A stretch of DNA of 64,000 nt from positions 85,122,245 through 85,186,244 of the forward strand of contig NC_134461.1 in the NCBI RefSeq assembly GCF_047948215.1, in the 5' to 3' direction. Below the pieces are notes generated by a model. The model saw only the letters and a list, made by a program, of their open reading frames with translations. It ran no database searches and was not told where the DNA came from. Made by a program: the position numbers and the translations under genes. The stretch is from Lycorma delicatula (taxonomy: Eukaryota; Arthropoda; Insecta; Hemiptera; Fulgoridae). Below are positions 36,775-49,510 of the stretch, in pieces. Each line of letters starts with the position of its first letter. Within the stretch, counting starts at the first letter, position 1.

Positions 36775-37270
36775 ATATACAATCCTTTAGAACTTCCTAC
36801 CCTAGAGCATCCAATGTAGAGATGTCTTTGAGAAGCATGGTTCTTTTAAATCCAGACCCACAACTTCCACAGTTTGTCCTTGGGCTTTGTTTATTGTCAT
36901 CGCATATGATAATCGAATAGGAAATTGAGTTCTTTTAAATTCAAATGGAAGATTGAGGTTACTGGAAATAATTGGTATTCTGGGTATAAATACTTATTCT
37001 CATTTAATACTCTAATTTAAATACTTATCCACATCTTGTAAGGATAATTCCTTCTAATACGTTGGAAGATATACTTTCAATCACACGAGACATGTTCCAC
37101 TACATAGCTTTGGTGGATGCACGCAAAAGCATAACAACTGCATATTTATTCAATAATAAATTATGGGGTGACATTCCAGGAGGTGAGAGGCTGTTTAACA
37201 CTTCTGTTAGGTAGTTAACCTCATTTTCATCACTGTATCTATGAATATACATAACGGGACAACCAGATGA
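36775..37270 (-). pseudogene. Helitron Pif1-like helicase fragment
   Basis: In order on the - strand: VMYIHRYSDENEVNYLTEVL, LNSLSPPGMSPHNLLLNK, AVVMLLRA, then after stops ISSNLNLPFEFKRTQFPIRL, SYAMTINKAQGQTVEVVGL and, after a one-base shift, CSRVGSSKGL. AMTINKAQGQT and the CSRVG box are the last conserved helicase motifs of Helitron Rep/helicase proteins. About the final 150 residues are represented, with stops and shifts. The nuclease (Rep) part and the Helitron termini are not visible nearby. Confidence 0.85.
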
Positions 37271-37274
37271 TCGA

Positions 37275-38060
37275 GTGTATATCTTTTGTATGCAAATGTT
37301 AGCCCTTGTACTGCTAGCAAATAAGATGTTTGAATTTTTAAAACTGGTCAGAGATTAAGTAAATTTTGGAAAAATAACAGATAACCGAATGATCCATTGT
37401 ACATCTTTTTTATACATACAAACATTAACTCTCAACACAGTAAAAATAAGCCACTTGAAATTTTAAAATTGGTCATACCATCTCATTGTATAACTGAATT
37501 TTGAAATAAGAGAATGATCAGACAACCGAATAATTGAGAGTAAAAAAACACATAAAAACTACCCTTGAAATAAATAGAAACTTTTTGCCAGATTAGATTT
37601 TTTTTGTATACCTATGGAGTCCTTAATCTTGCATTTCCTTTTTTATGTATATAGATAGCCAAAAGACGAATTTTTAAGTAGAAAATTAAATAATTCATAA
37701 TTATTCTAACTCTAGGGACTATTGAAGTAAATGAATCATGATTCACAATGGATCAGATAAAATGCAAAATGAAGCTCAGGAGATCAAAATGAGTTATTAT
37801 AGCAGAAGGCCAGCCAGGAGACCTACATTTAAGAATCATGACTAACAAAAACCGTGTTGTTTTAAACAAACATCTTAGAATATTGAAGATTGAAGTAGTA
37901 CTTAAACTTAAAAGCCCAGTCAAGAAGATTTTATCAGCTGATTTGTGATCACAAATTCACCAGTAGATCAACCTGGTGAGTTTACATACTTAAAACTTAC
38001 ATGATGTAGTACACACAAAAACTTATATGCTAAATGACAATATAAAGACATTTAATGAAC
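37275..38060. other. Unassigned AT-rich DNA beside the Helitron fragment
   Basis: May include decayed element sequence, but no motif can be read on either strand. Confidence 0.4.
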
Positions 38061-38065
38061 ACTGG

Positions 38066-38100
38066 CGCGTCAAGAGACAGAGCTCCTGACCGGTTAGTTA
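38066..38100 (+). repeat. Second tRNA-like SINE family, truncated copy 2
   Basis: CGCGTCAAGAG followed by CAGAGCTCCTGACCGG resembles the head of the element at 36140-36240. Very short, so tentative. Confidence 0.25.
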
Positions 38101-38104
38101 ACTT

Positions 38105-41100
38105 ATAATTAATAATCTGTTAATGTTCAATTTGTCATCAAAAATGTTCTGAAATGTCAGTATGTAAACTGGATGTATGTATCATCAATTTTGTAAAAAA
38201 AAAAATACAAAAATGGATTTTTATATTTACAATTGTACATTAATGTAAAAGAATGATTTCTTTTTTTTACACTTATTTACTTTTGTTTTATGATCAAGCT
38301 GAAGACAACAAAAATAGTATTGTAATAAGTATTTTTTTTACTAAATATTGCTACAATATGTATATCTAATTGTTTTTAAACGACGGTTTAAAAAGACAAA
38401 TGCAATTTATAAGAAAGTTTTGATGATATCAATATTATCAGAATTACCTATTTTTCTTCTCTAAGTATTTGAAAACTCATGTATTTAATGAATTAACAAT
38501 CCTCATAATTCAGTAATTGGAACATTGAATACTACTAGAAATTACCCGAATTCTATGGAAATGCTGTAAAAGAGTAACAAGGGACAAGGGAACACAGCAG
38601 ATTTATATTTACAATTAAATTTGTTACAAATGCCTGTAACAAAATTGTTGTTACCTAAAGAATTATAATATTTAAGAAAAATATTTTATCAATGTAGTTG
38701 AAGTGTTCTCGTATTTTAAAACTTTTCAAAAATATCTGATTCACTGAAACATTATGTGTTAATAACTACAATAAAAATAACAAAATTCATAGATTTTGAA
38801 AAATTTATTGAAACAGATGCTTTAGATTTACTACAAATAGTTTTACAGAGGATTTAAAAATATACATTCATTCTCATTAGTTTACATTTTTGCAAAAACA
38901 TTTAAATAATTAATATCCAAAAACACAAAAGAAGTTCAGGATGGGGGCCCACCATTAATGTTATGGCTCTACCATTTCTGGTGTTCTTTTTCTTTTACTT
39001 AAATTACTTTAATTTTCGTTTTGCTATAAATACCTCTTTATGTTATAATTCTTTCTGGTGTTTTTTCAGTATGTACTGCTTCTTCAAAGATGTGTTGAAC
39101 GATCTTTTTGTTTTACTTTATCTGTTAACGCTTTTTCTTAGTTATATTAAGCCTGTGTTAAGTTTTAGTTCTGGAGCAAAATATAAAAGATATACTCTTT
39201 TTGAGTTATCCAGCAGAACTAATTTTAAAATATCATTACAGTTGCTAAATTACTGATTAAGCATTGTTAAAGAAAATTTGAATTTGTTATGTTAATTTTT
39301 TAATTAATTGTCACAACTTTAATTCACTACTAATCTCTTAATATCATCACTTACTACACCAAACGTTCTCAATTATCTATTTTATATATACTGTAGTCTT
39401 TCTTTGTCTTCAACGATAGATTTTGATCTATCATAATATTTGAAATATTATTAAAATAAGATTTATTTGGTAATTTAAATATTATTTTAGCTTATATACC
39501 TTCAAAAATACTTCATACTGTTAGTGCACTGATCTCAATATTTTATTTTCTGGTCGTAATCTTGGTGGAATTCTGTGGGTGTGAAAGAGTATGATCCCGT
39601 AGCAAATTGTCTTTGTTCTCTTCAGTTATTTTAAAACATTTCAAATTAATTATAATTTTGTAAAAAAAATAAAATAGTAGTAATAAAAAAACTTAATGAG
39701 CAAATTTTAGAAAGTAGGTTTAAGAACAGTCATTGCAAGTATTTTGACCAACACTTACTTACTGATGGGGGTGGCACAACATCATGAAGTTACTGATTCA
39801 TGGGTGAGGAGTAGACTGTTGTTCTGAATTCTGATGATTATACATAGCTTCCAAATGTCGTTTGGGAACCACAGTGAATCCAGCTGAATTTTATTCCTGG
39901 CTGTAACAACTAATAAGTAGTCACTATAAGAACAAAATTTTTCACCAAAAAATAATACTCAAGTTAATTGTAATCACAAAACTATAAAATCCGATCTGCA
40001 AAGAGAGTCTGTTTGTTTGTTTCACATTGGAAAGAAAGAATATTCAAGGTGATTGTAAAAATCTACAGTTCTTATCTGAAATATTTGAAGAAGGTTAGCC
40101 CTGAAAAAGATTTCTCTGCTTACAAGTTAACTAAGTGATTGAAAGTTGCTGTGTTACTTCCAAAAATTAAAAAATTGATTGAAAAGCAATACCACCAAAA
40201 AATAAAATTGATTAACCATGGATTTTGGTATAATTATTGTTGACCCTCACAAATTCTTGGAACTGCAGTTCAGCAATAACTTTTTGTCATGAAAAAATTA
40301 GTTCTCAGCTCAAACAGAGACTCGTGATGAATGTTCACTGAATCTCAACACCCCAAAACAATGGAAAATCCAAAAATGACTATTTTGGCTTTTGCCTCCT
40401 GCAAAGACCTTGGCCACCCATTCCCTCTAGAGTTAATGAATATTTGTCAGTAGTTTATTGTTAAAACATATTCATTTGTACCTCCTTTTTGAATTGATTA
40501 AGAGTTGAATTCAGCTTTTTTATTCAGTAGTAAAAAATATAAATAATTAAAACTTAATGCTGCAATCAAATGTAGGATCAGGTGGATTAAAAACCATCAG
40601 AATTATTTATTTTCATCAATAATTTGTGTTCGTATGATTGTGTGTGTATATATATATATTTCACACACAAAAGAAGCAGAATGGATTTACAATCAAAACT
40701 TGATGACAACAGTTGTCAGTAATTCACTCATGTGTATTCATTCTTAATGGAGCAAAATTGTTGTATAGATCGTGAATGCACCCTCAAACCTTAACAATCA
40801 TCAGAATTAACCAATAAATAGGGATAGAAAAAATACTATCGTCCCACCGTAAACCGATACAAGTTTCAATTACCGTAGCTTTATATAAAATAACCCCTCG
40901 CAAAACACATGTGACAGGAAAATTGGTAATAGAGTATAGATAAATACAAATTCATTTTGTTGTTTTGTATGTGTGTGTAGATATACATAGCTAGGGGTGT
41001 TTATATGACTATATTGGTTTCTCTTGTTTTGAAATTCCCCGTTCCATTTGTCTATTATCATTCATTCAGTCAATCAGTGGCAATTTGTGACAGGGAATTA

Positions 41101-41955
41101 GATACATGTAACAGCTAACTACAGTATTATAATTTGGTACACGATAGGCGGCGTGTTTTTAAGGGTGGTAGAAATGTTTTAGAGAGGGGGTAGAAAGCAG
41201 TCGAAGGGGAAGAAGTATTAAATTTGTGAGTGTGTCTGTTATATTAGGAATCTACTGTTCCTTCTGTCATCGTTCCCCGTCCGCGTCACTTGCCGGTTAT
41301 GAATACAGCGGTAATGGAGTTGTTTATCTTTATTACCTTTTCAATCCGGTCTACATCGTCCTTCCCGTTCCACCATCCAGTAATCTTTCCTTCCCTGTTT
41401 TATATTCTGACTGAACACTAATCACACTGCAATTATCCCATTCATAGATGCATATTAACACATTATATACAGTCTGCATAGATTACGGATGTATAAATTT
41501 TACTATAAACATACAAATTATATTTTTATATATATAAATTTTTCTTTATTCGTAGTTAATATTTATTTTTAAATAAGTATTTACATCATAATAATTTCAT
41601 AAAATTGAAATATATAAAAGATAAATAAACCTTTTATTTTTTATTTTACTAATTTTTTTTTTTACTCTTAACAATATAAGTATAAAAAGAAGTGTCTACC
41701 GCTGTTCAAGCTATCTAATAGAATAATTACTGAGAGCCATTGTAGTTGTCTTAAAGTCTTTTACTTAACCGTTATAACGATATATGCTAGAATAGCAACT
41801 ATAACGAGAAAGTATATAGAGCGGTAAAATATGAATCTAAAAATATTGTTGATTTTTTTCAGTTTTGTGCCTGACGGAGACATTTAAAACAATTTTTTAT
41901 AAGAGATAAATAAATTGTAAATAATTTGCAAAACAAAATTTTATTCCAATGCTTC
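38105..41955. other. Intergenic DNA including a GC-richer patch
   Basis: No convincing gene is found. A 97-residue hydrophobic open frame at 38963-39256 has the Phe/Leu-rich composition expected of T-rich DNA and no family resemblance. The patch at about 41100-41420 is richer in G and C than its surroundings, is not similar to any repeat seen here, and has no usable splice pair. Confidence 0.45.
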
Positions 41956-41959
41956 CAAG

Positions 41960-42620
41960 TCCATAAATTTGTCAGACGGATGTTTGTGCTATGTACCGTA
42001 CGTGTGTATGTTGGCCTGTACTTGGTTTTATATCTTTAGAACCCGTTGTCCAATTATCTTGAAACTTTGTAGACAGATACTAACTTCAGGGGGAAATAAT
42101 GTATTCAATTTTTACAAAAATTGGAAAAAGGGTTGTGATATTTTTGTTGAAACAAAATTTAAAATCTTTACTTGCGCTCTGTAGAACATTTTTTTTACAA
42201 GTTGAAGTTTTTTTATCGAGATATCTATAATTTCTACATCGATAAGCCTTCAAACCACTATACAAATTTTTTGCCGATGGTAACAAAAAATAATTTAAAA
42301 ATTTTCTAAAAATTTATTTTAAATTTAAATCCATCTCCCAAGTTACCCATTGCATTTAAAATATATAAAAATCCTAATTTTTTGATAGCTCTTACTCTTT
42401 AGTATTAAAAAAAAAATGACCGAAAAACGTTCACCCTCTTTGTAGAAAATTAGAACTTATTTTTTTTTTTTTTAATTATGGCTGTTATATATTTTGAACG
42501 ATTTTAAAATTTTCTTTTTTTTTAATTTGTTGTCATCACTTCGGGATTATTTTCTTAAAAATTAATTTTACCTGAATGTTTCCCCTTGAGAATGGGAGTT
42601 CTAAAAATAATTTTTTTTCA
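41960..42620. repeat. Possible unclassified repeat
   Basis: The phrase ATCTTGAAACTTTGTAGACA and its setting resemble the leader-like lines of the repeat D copies at 45620 and 59245, but not closely enough to align throughout. Noncoding. Confidence 0.25.
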
Positions 42621-43150
42621 AGAACATAAGACAATAGTCCCACCGTTCAATTTTAATTAACTCTTCCATAAGTATAGAAATAATCGTTTTTCTTTTTTTG
42701 TATTTATTTAACTATATCATAAAATTATAAATAAATATTTTTACATAAAAATGTGAAGAAAAAAATTCATAATTTTGGTTATTGTTTTTTCAATAAAAAG
42801 CGATTATTTTATCATAAAGACACAAATAGAGCTTAAAATGAAGAAATTGAAAAAAAACTTTAGCTAAAAAGCTTCTATTGCCAGCTTTTTTTCTTTCTTT
42901 AACCAATTCACCATTAATATTACAACATAACTTATAGTACTAACACGTTTTAGTTGTTTCTCATTTCAACTTAAATAAGAGCTTGAAAAAATGTTAAAGG
43001 TTAGAGTAAATTTATTAATGAAACCAATAACTTTTAATAGAAGTATTTAATTAATAATAATTTGTTGTATTTTACAGCATCGTTTTTTTAATAGTATTAT
43101 TTTGAATCGTAAAATGGAAGATAAAAAATAGAAAATAAAATCAAATCAGT

Positions 43151-43185
43151 TGATTTGGAAATCAAGATTACTGATTTCCAAATCA
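43151..43185. repeat. Perfect hairpin, 14-bp stem
   Basis: TGATTTGGAAATCA, a 7-nt AGATTAC loop, then the exact complement. Confidence 0.85.
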
Positions 43186-43525
43186 GTAAAATGAGAAGAT
43201 TTAAAAATTAGATACATAATTGGTTTTTAAGCTTATTCTATTAATATTTTAAATTAATATTATCAGGCCAATTTTTAACCTTTAATAAAGAAATTTAATT
43301 TTAATTTATTCAAAACCGACTTTAAAATCGCGTCTTATTATAAATAACTTCATGTTTATTTAGAAAATAACCTGTTTTCAAAATTAGGCAGTCCGTTTTG
43401 TAATATATCATAGATTCAATATGAATATTTTTACTTATTTATTTTTGATAGATGAAACTAGTTCATAAAAATTATTGTAATAATAATTTTTTAATAGTTT
43501 TTTAAGATTTATTTCTAATATATTA

Positions 43526-44447
43526 CGATACCGCTATAACGCGGCCATCCGGAAACAACTATTACATCTGAGTTATATAGGGCTAACCGCGTTATTTTGA
43601 AGATAAAGTGATAAACGAAAAAAAACAATGCCAGTTAATAACACAATTAAAATACTTCCGATTGTTAGTTAAAAAAATTAGAATATTATGAGATAAAATA
43701 AAATGTAGAAAAATTAAAATACAGTACTTTTTTCATTTTTTTAACCTCCGGTCCACAGTAAGGTATTGCTTCAGAGGACGAAATGAATGGTTTGTAGCGT
43801 CTGAAAATGCCACGCCTGACCGGTATTCGAAGTCGGGACCTCCGGATGAAAGGCCGAGATGCTATCACGGAGGCCGGCACTGAGTATGTATTGTACAGTG
43901 TTTACATTTTTGTAGCTGGATTTCATTTTCACATTGGTTTTTTTCCCGGAACAGTAAACTTAAGATAATAGTACACTCTTTTAAATACTTTCCCTCACAA
44001 CTTAATTAAAATTCAGTACTGTAGTAACTGATCTGAATTCAAAATACTGTAAAGTAATATATAGCACTATTTTGTTAGAAACATCACTATATTAATACAA
44101 CACATTCAATGTACATAATTTAACGTTTAGATTTAAAACAGTTATTTGAAAAAGTAGGAAGTTATTTATGTTTCTTTACTTGAGAATTTACATTTTTTTA
44201 AACTACGTGTAATTTCACAAAGCTAAATGTATTAGAGTATTTATTTATTCTCTTCAATTTTATAATATAATGTAGTAAATATTATAGAATATTTAATAAC
44301 GTATTTATTTATTCTCTTCACGTATACGTAGTTAAAATGCTTTACTAAAAAGTAGAAACATCTTTTTATCTGATTACAGTTTTTTCTTTTGGGGGGACAT
44401 CTTTTTATCGGTCGTATTTTGAACCGCGTTATAGCGGGGTTGTACTG
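43526..44447. mobile_element. pogo/Tigger-like non-autonomous element with nested SINE
   Basis: The ends are CGATACCGCTATAACGCGG (left, after TA) and, in reverse complement, CAGTACAACCCCGCTATAAC followed by GCGG (right, before TA). The CAGT start, the CCGCTATAACGCGG word and TA targets suggest the pogo/Tigger group. A SINE interrupts it at 43738-43881. No transposase is visible. Confidence 0.6.
43738..43881 (-). repeat. tRNA-derived SINE, copy 3 (best preserved)
   Basis: Reading the - strand: GTGATAGCATCTCGGCC (A-box-like), TTTCATCCGGAGGTCCCGAC, TTCGAATACCGG (B-box-like), GTCAGGCGTGGCATTTTCAG, then a body ending GTGGACCGGAGGTTAAAAAA. It is the clearest copy for defining the family. An open frame on the same strand is only its shadow. 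Confidence 0.8.
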
Positions 44448-44449
44448 TA

Positions 44450-45615
44450 ATTGATTTTAGATATTTTCATATATCGAAATGGGTCTTGTTCTGATTTAAA
44501 ATTATAAATATTATTTTTCTGCCATATTTCGGTCTGTACTGTTTTAATAAAAGTCAAATTTCTGAAACTCTTTTTAGTTGACATTACTTACATATAATTT
44601 TCTCGGAATTAAATTCTCTACATTTTTTTTTAATTTTATTTATTTATCGGCAGTTTAATGAATTTATTGTACTTCAAACCAAAGAAATAGTATTTTCCGA
44701 AAGAAATATTTTTTTGTTTTACAATATTTTTTTAAAAACCTACTACAGATAGAGTTCTGCAATACGTTTTATTCAATTTTTTAGGTTAAAAATCGTATGA
44801 AAGCATTAAACTTGTACCTTAAGTTCAAGAATTTTAGTAAATTCTTTTTTTTACCTTAGTAGCAGAGATTTTTTGCAAACTGTAACTAGAAAACGAAGGG
44901 TTTTCAGACCCACATTTTATGTACCTTTTTCAAGATACCTTCTTCATTAGAAGAACGTATCTTGAAATTTCTTCCGATTCTTAGCCAGATATCATGTATA
45001 TATAATAGTTTTTTCTGGACGTTACTAATAACGCACTTTACTTCAAGTTATCTTTCATTTCGTGTACAATTGCATGAAGACCTAATTATTTTTATTTTTA
45101 TTGTATTGTGTTAGCTTTTTATCTTGTACGTAAATTTTTCTTTTGTACAGAATCTATATGAATGATAAAACATGATTTAACCAAAATCATACTTAATAAA
45201 CTTATTTTAACTACGAGTACATAGGAGTTTACAATGTTTAAGTATTAACTATTTCTTTTATGTCCTGATAAAAAATATTTATTAATGGGCTAAACCTTGT
45301 TCATGCAAAAAAAGATAGATTTTTTAGCGTACTTGCTCTGACTGCATGTCATTAAAAAAAATTTTATTCCTCCAGCATTGGTAAAAATTACTTTAAAAAT
45401 TATTTTTTTTTCTTGCATAGGATGCAATTTGGCAAAAAAATTTCAACTAAAAAAAGTAAAATTTGAAGAAATTTCCTTCGAAGTTTATTTTTTTATTTAG
45501 AATAATAAAACAGGGACATCCTTTTTTTGAATTTTTTTTATAACATTAGCTCTAAGGATGCATTCTACATGAATAGGTTTCAAGTGATGTGAATAATTTT
45601 TCAGAAATGTTTTAC
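44450..45615. other. AT-rich intergenic DNA
   Basis: No supported gene or recognised repeat. Confidence 0.45.
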
Positions 45616-45619
45616 TTTT

Positions 45620-47320
45620 CCAGCTGCAGCTGGATTAGTTATAGGAGAAAGTACGATAATCATGTCAAAAATGAGGTATCGGGTTTTTTTTTGCAAATCT
45701 TTACGATTTAGGATCCAGCTAGTTCAAACAGACCAAAAAACATATGTATGTCACACTGCTTTTGACCTTTATCTCAGGATTGACCGAACCTATTTTCTTC
45801 AAATTTGGTTTAAATATTTATGTACATGAGGCATTGATTATATTATTCTTTCTCAAAATTCCTTAAGGGAGTGGGGGATATCGCAAAAAAATTAATTTCT
45901 TAGGAATTTTAGAAAAACACTTTAATATAGCAAATTTCTATCTATCGTGCACATAAATCATCCAAAAAAAGTTTTTTCAAAAAATCAACCCTCACTTTTT
46001 AAAATTGAAATATATGTTTTTAGAGGATTTTCAAAGAATTTTTTAAAATTGCTACTGCGCCCGGTCATGTTTATTTACAAGATTTTTTCGTCCGCTTTAC
46101 CGGGCGCAAATCTTAAATGATTTTGAGGATTTTGGTGGGGTGATGTAAATCTATTGAGAGTAAAGCCCTTTTAATTTTCAAGCAAATCGATTCAGAGAAA
46201 CCGGAGTTAGAGCCAAAAAAGACCGTCTTTTCGTTATTCTGTTTGATTCATTTTCAATCCCCCACTTCCACCATATGACTAAAAATAATACTTTACTTTC
46301 CTTTGAAAAGTCGCTAAAAAAACGCACAATTAAAGAACTAGTTTCGCTATAGTACTTTATTTTTAACAATAATCAAAAATGTGATACGGTATGAAGAAAA
46401 GGGATTGTCCAAAAAGATGTATGAAAAAAAGGGTATGGGTTGTCAGTTTTTAAGTTTTAATAGTTTCATGGTACTAACGTAACATGAAATACAAAAAAAA
46501 AAAACACCGAACACTTGTTAAAATACCGAAAGGAATATTATTTTTAAAAATGATTACAGCAAAGTAACATCCTTTCTTTTATAACTAAAACTGAAAATCC
46601 GTCCTGACGCACTTAGTGTGACAGGTGGTTTTGTTCTTTCAATCTGCCTCCCGTCGATTTATATATTTTACAAAAATTATTTGAAAATGTATTCTTGATA
46701 TATTGAGTTATCAAGAAATGTCTACAATTTTTTAAAATTATAGACCCTGGAGACCTACAATGTAGAAAACTTTTCTGAAACTTTCTTTTTTGTTGTTATT
46801 TTAGAATATATTGAAGGGGACGTTAGATTTAGCGAAAAAATTACTTGAGCAGATTTGTTAAGCTTAACCTATATACGAATATCTTTAGAAAAGCTTTTCT
46901 TAAGATATATTCCCACCTCTAAAAAATACATATTCTGTCTAGTTTTTTGGTCCAACGCTTAATTTTTATTGTTAAAAAATCCTTTTTACTTCATAACTTA
47001 AAGAGCTATTAAAATTTGGTAGCTTTGGCATCTTCTCGTATATTATATTTCGGAACCAAGATGAGCAACAATTTTTTTTTTACTTTCATAAATATTTTAC
47101 TTTATTTTTTGAATATTTTTAATTCTCGTTTTAATTATTTTTATTTGTTAAGGAGCACTTCATAAATGAATTTCCTAAATTTTCTCCGTAGAGTAAGGAA
47201 GCTCCTAAAAAATATAAAAACTTATTCGAAATTTGGGATGTTGGGTGCATAAATGTAATTTTGATGATCGTGACTTGACAACATACACGGGAAAATCATG
47301 TAATACTTATCCACCTTTTT
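45620..47320 (+). repeat. Unclassified long repeat D, copy 1
   Basis: Collinear, though diverged, with 59245-60340. Shared lines include ATCATGTCAAA, ATCTCAGGATTGACC, TTTTCTTCAAATTTGGTT, GGAGTGGGGGATAT and, about 1.3 kb further, TGTAGAGTAAG. No protein motif is read on either strand. Confidence 0.55.
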
Positions 47321-47324
47321 GTAA

Positions 47325-48365
47325 ATTTCAACATTTAAAAAACTTAATTTTTAAAACTTTTTGAAGAAACTTTTTTTCTGATTTACAGGAAAATGTATTT
47401 TTCTAAAAGATTCCAATGGGCAAATAACTAAAACAAATAAAATTTGAACAATTTCAATATTTAATGATAACGTTCAAAACTTTAATCGAAAATTCCCTTC
47501 TGGATAAAAAATAACTATTTCTCAGATTTTTATTACAGGGTATATATTTTAATGAATATTAAATAAATAATGACTATAATTACTTATTTATTTATTAAAT
47601 CAAATTAATAAACATGTATATTTTATCTAGTCTAAATAATAATTCTTTGGTTGCATTCAGTTTACAAAATTTACATTCGAAAATTTTAACAACATAATTC
47701 AATTACTTCTAAATAATAATAATGCATTAAAATAAACGAACAAAATAATCCCCTAATATTTATCATAACATATAAAGCTGCTGAAAAGATTGATTATAGT
47801 AAAATAATTTTTATAAAGCACCTCAGTTTTTTTTTTTTAATAATTTATTGTTAGTATGCAAATACTGCTTAGCTGAAGTGAATTCCCCTTATATTTTGAA
47901 TTGATGTAAACGTAGGATCAATTCGTTTATTGGTGTCATTGAGCTTACTAAAAGTGATTAGCACAGCATATCCCAATATTATTAAATTAGTTATTTATAC
48001 GTATAACATACAAAGGCTTACAGAATGATTCATACAATTTTTAATATTAATATTAAATAAATGTGTTTTTAAAAAAATAATTATAAAACAAAAGATAAAA
48101 TAAATAACCAAAATATTTTTTTTCTTAATTACTTTAAATTATCTTTAGTTATCGAAAACAAGTTTATGAAATTTCTTGAAAAGTTTTTGAAATAATTACG
48201 ATATATATTTTTTAATTAAAAAACTTATACCGTTTTAATACAATATGTAAGATATGTGTAATCTTAAAGGTAATCATTATATGAGGGTGTGGAAGTGGTA
48301 TTTAAAAACAAAACTATTAAAATAGCTTCTTATTATTTAATGCGGAAATGAAAGAATTGTTTAAA
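47325..48365. other. AT-rich intergenic DNA
   Basis: Nothing supported on either strand. Confidence 0.45.
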
Positions 48366-48369
48366 AAAA

Positions 48370-48960
48370 TATCTATATATGTATATATATCTGTACCTAT
48401 AAAGCAACTTTGTCCTAACTTGACTGATTCATCAATGCCCAGAAAAAACTACCGAAGATAAACTGATGAAAATTTGTATATATGTTTTTCTTACGGTATA
48501 AGTGCACACTAAGAAAGATTTTTAGTAATTCCGAGTTTAAACTTGCACGGAGTAACAATAAAATTTTCTATTTTTTTTTTTTTTAATTTGTAACAAATTT
48601 CTGTTACAACTTAATTTTTGATATGTGTAATTCTCATGTAAATAGCTAAAATCCAATTTCGAATTTTTTTAAATTCCGAGTTAAAGGGTTAAAATAGACT
48701 TTTTAATTTTCTTTTAAACCTGACTATTTTTTTTAATTTCTTGGTAACAAATGAAAATATCGATTTCTAGTGTATGTAATCATGAATATCTAAAACTAAT
48801 TTCTTGATTTTTCGAAACTCGATTGCGAAAGGAGTCAAGAAAGGTTAAAAATGTTGAACAATGATTATAAATTTTCCCATTGCTGACTATACAAAATGAG
48901 ATATTTACTAAATTTGGGTATGCAAATAATTTTAGGTAAATTTCAAAAAAACATTTTCGG
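48370..48960. repeat. Probable degraded repeat
   Basis: The segment with TTGACTGATTCATCAATGCC and AAACTGATGAAAATTTG has the style of non-autonomous insect repeats, but there is no second copy in the window. Confidence 0.25.
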
Positions 48961-49371
48961 GCTTTTTTTAATTTCGATTTTTTAAAAGATGCGATGGTGT
49001 ACAGCGCAGCGGCTCGACCAACTCAATCACTCTTACTCTTACAATGACGCGACTTGCTGCACATGCCTACTGTTACTTGACTAAACAAATTGAGAAATGA
49101 AGTACGGTCACCTCCTACTGGTGTTTGTCGGGTAACGATAAGAACCGGAAAAAAATACATTTTTACCTGTACGAAGTACGAGTAACTAATATTTTTAAGA
49201 TGGAGGCCGACTGTTTTGAAACCCACATTCTTAGGTCACTCAAAGTTTCGGGTCCTGTACTGAAATAAACTTTGCTCTGAAGAAATTGCAATACACTTAT
49301 TTTATAAACTGAATAGGCTTCAATATTTATTTATCATTATTATTCTCACAAGCATATGTTTAATGAACATA

Positions 49372-49510
49372 GCGGGATTTAAGGGGCAGGGTCCTCTGGC
49401 TAGGCGGGAAGAGCGAGCGAAACAAGCCATGGCTCGCTAAATATCCCCTTACCGCGACGGGAAACGCAAGTAACCACATAGCGCGGGCGAAGCCGCGACA
49501 GGGACTTATA
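49372..49510. mobile_element. GC-rich foldback element with Helitron-like hairpin
   Basis: A compact GC-rich block in AT-rich surroundings. AGCGAGC and GCTCGCT flank CCATGG, and GATTTAAGGGG faces AAATATCCCC. Near the right end CGCGG-GCGAAG-CCGCG is a hairpin with the GCGAAG loop often seen at Helitron 3' ends. The usual terminal CTRR is not evident at the expected distance. Confidence 0.4.

Noticed and set aside
38963..39256. 97-residue hydrophobic protein
   Set aside because: Phe/Leu/Tyr-rich composition follows from T-rich DNA. No promoter, splice context or family resemblance.
41226..41414. Small + strand gene in the GC-richer patch
   Set aside because: A 62-residue frame without domain or splice support.
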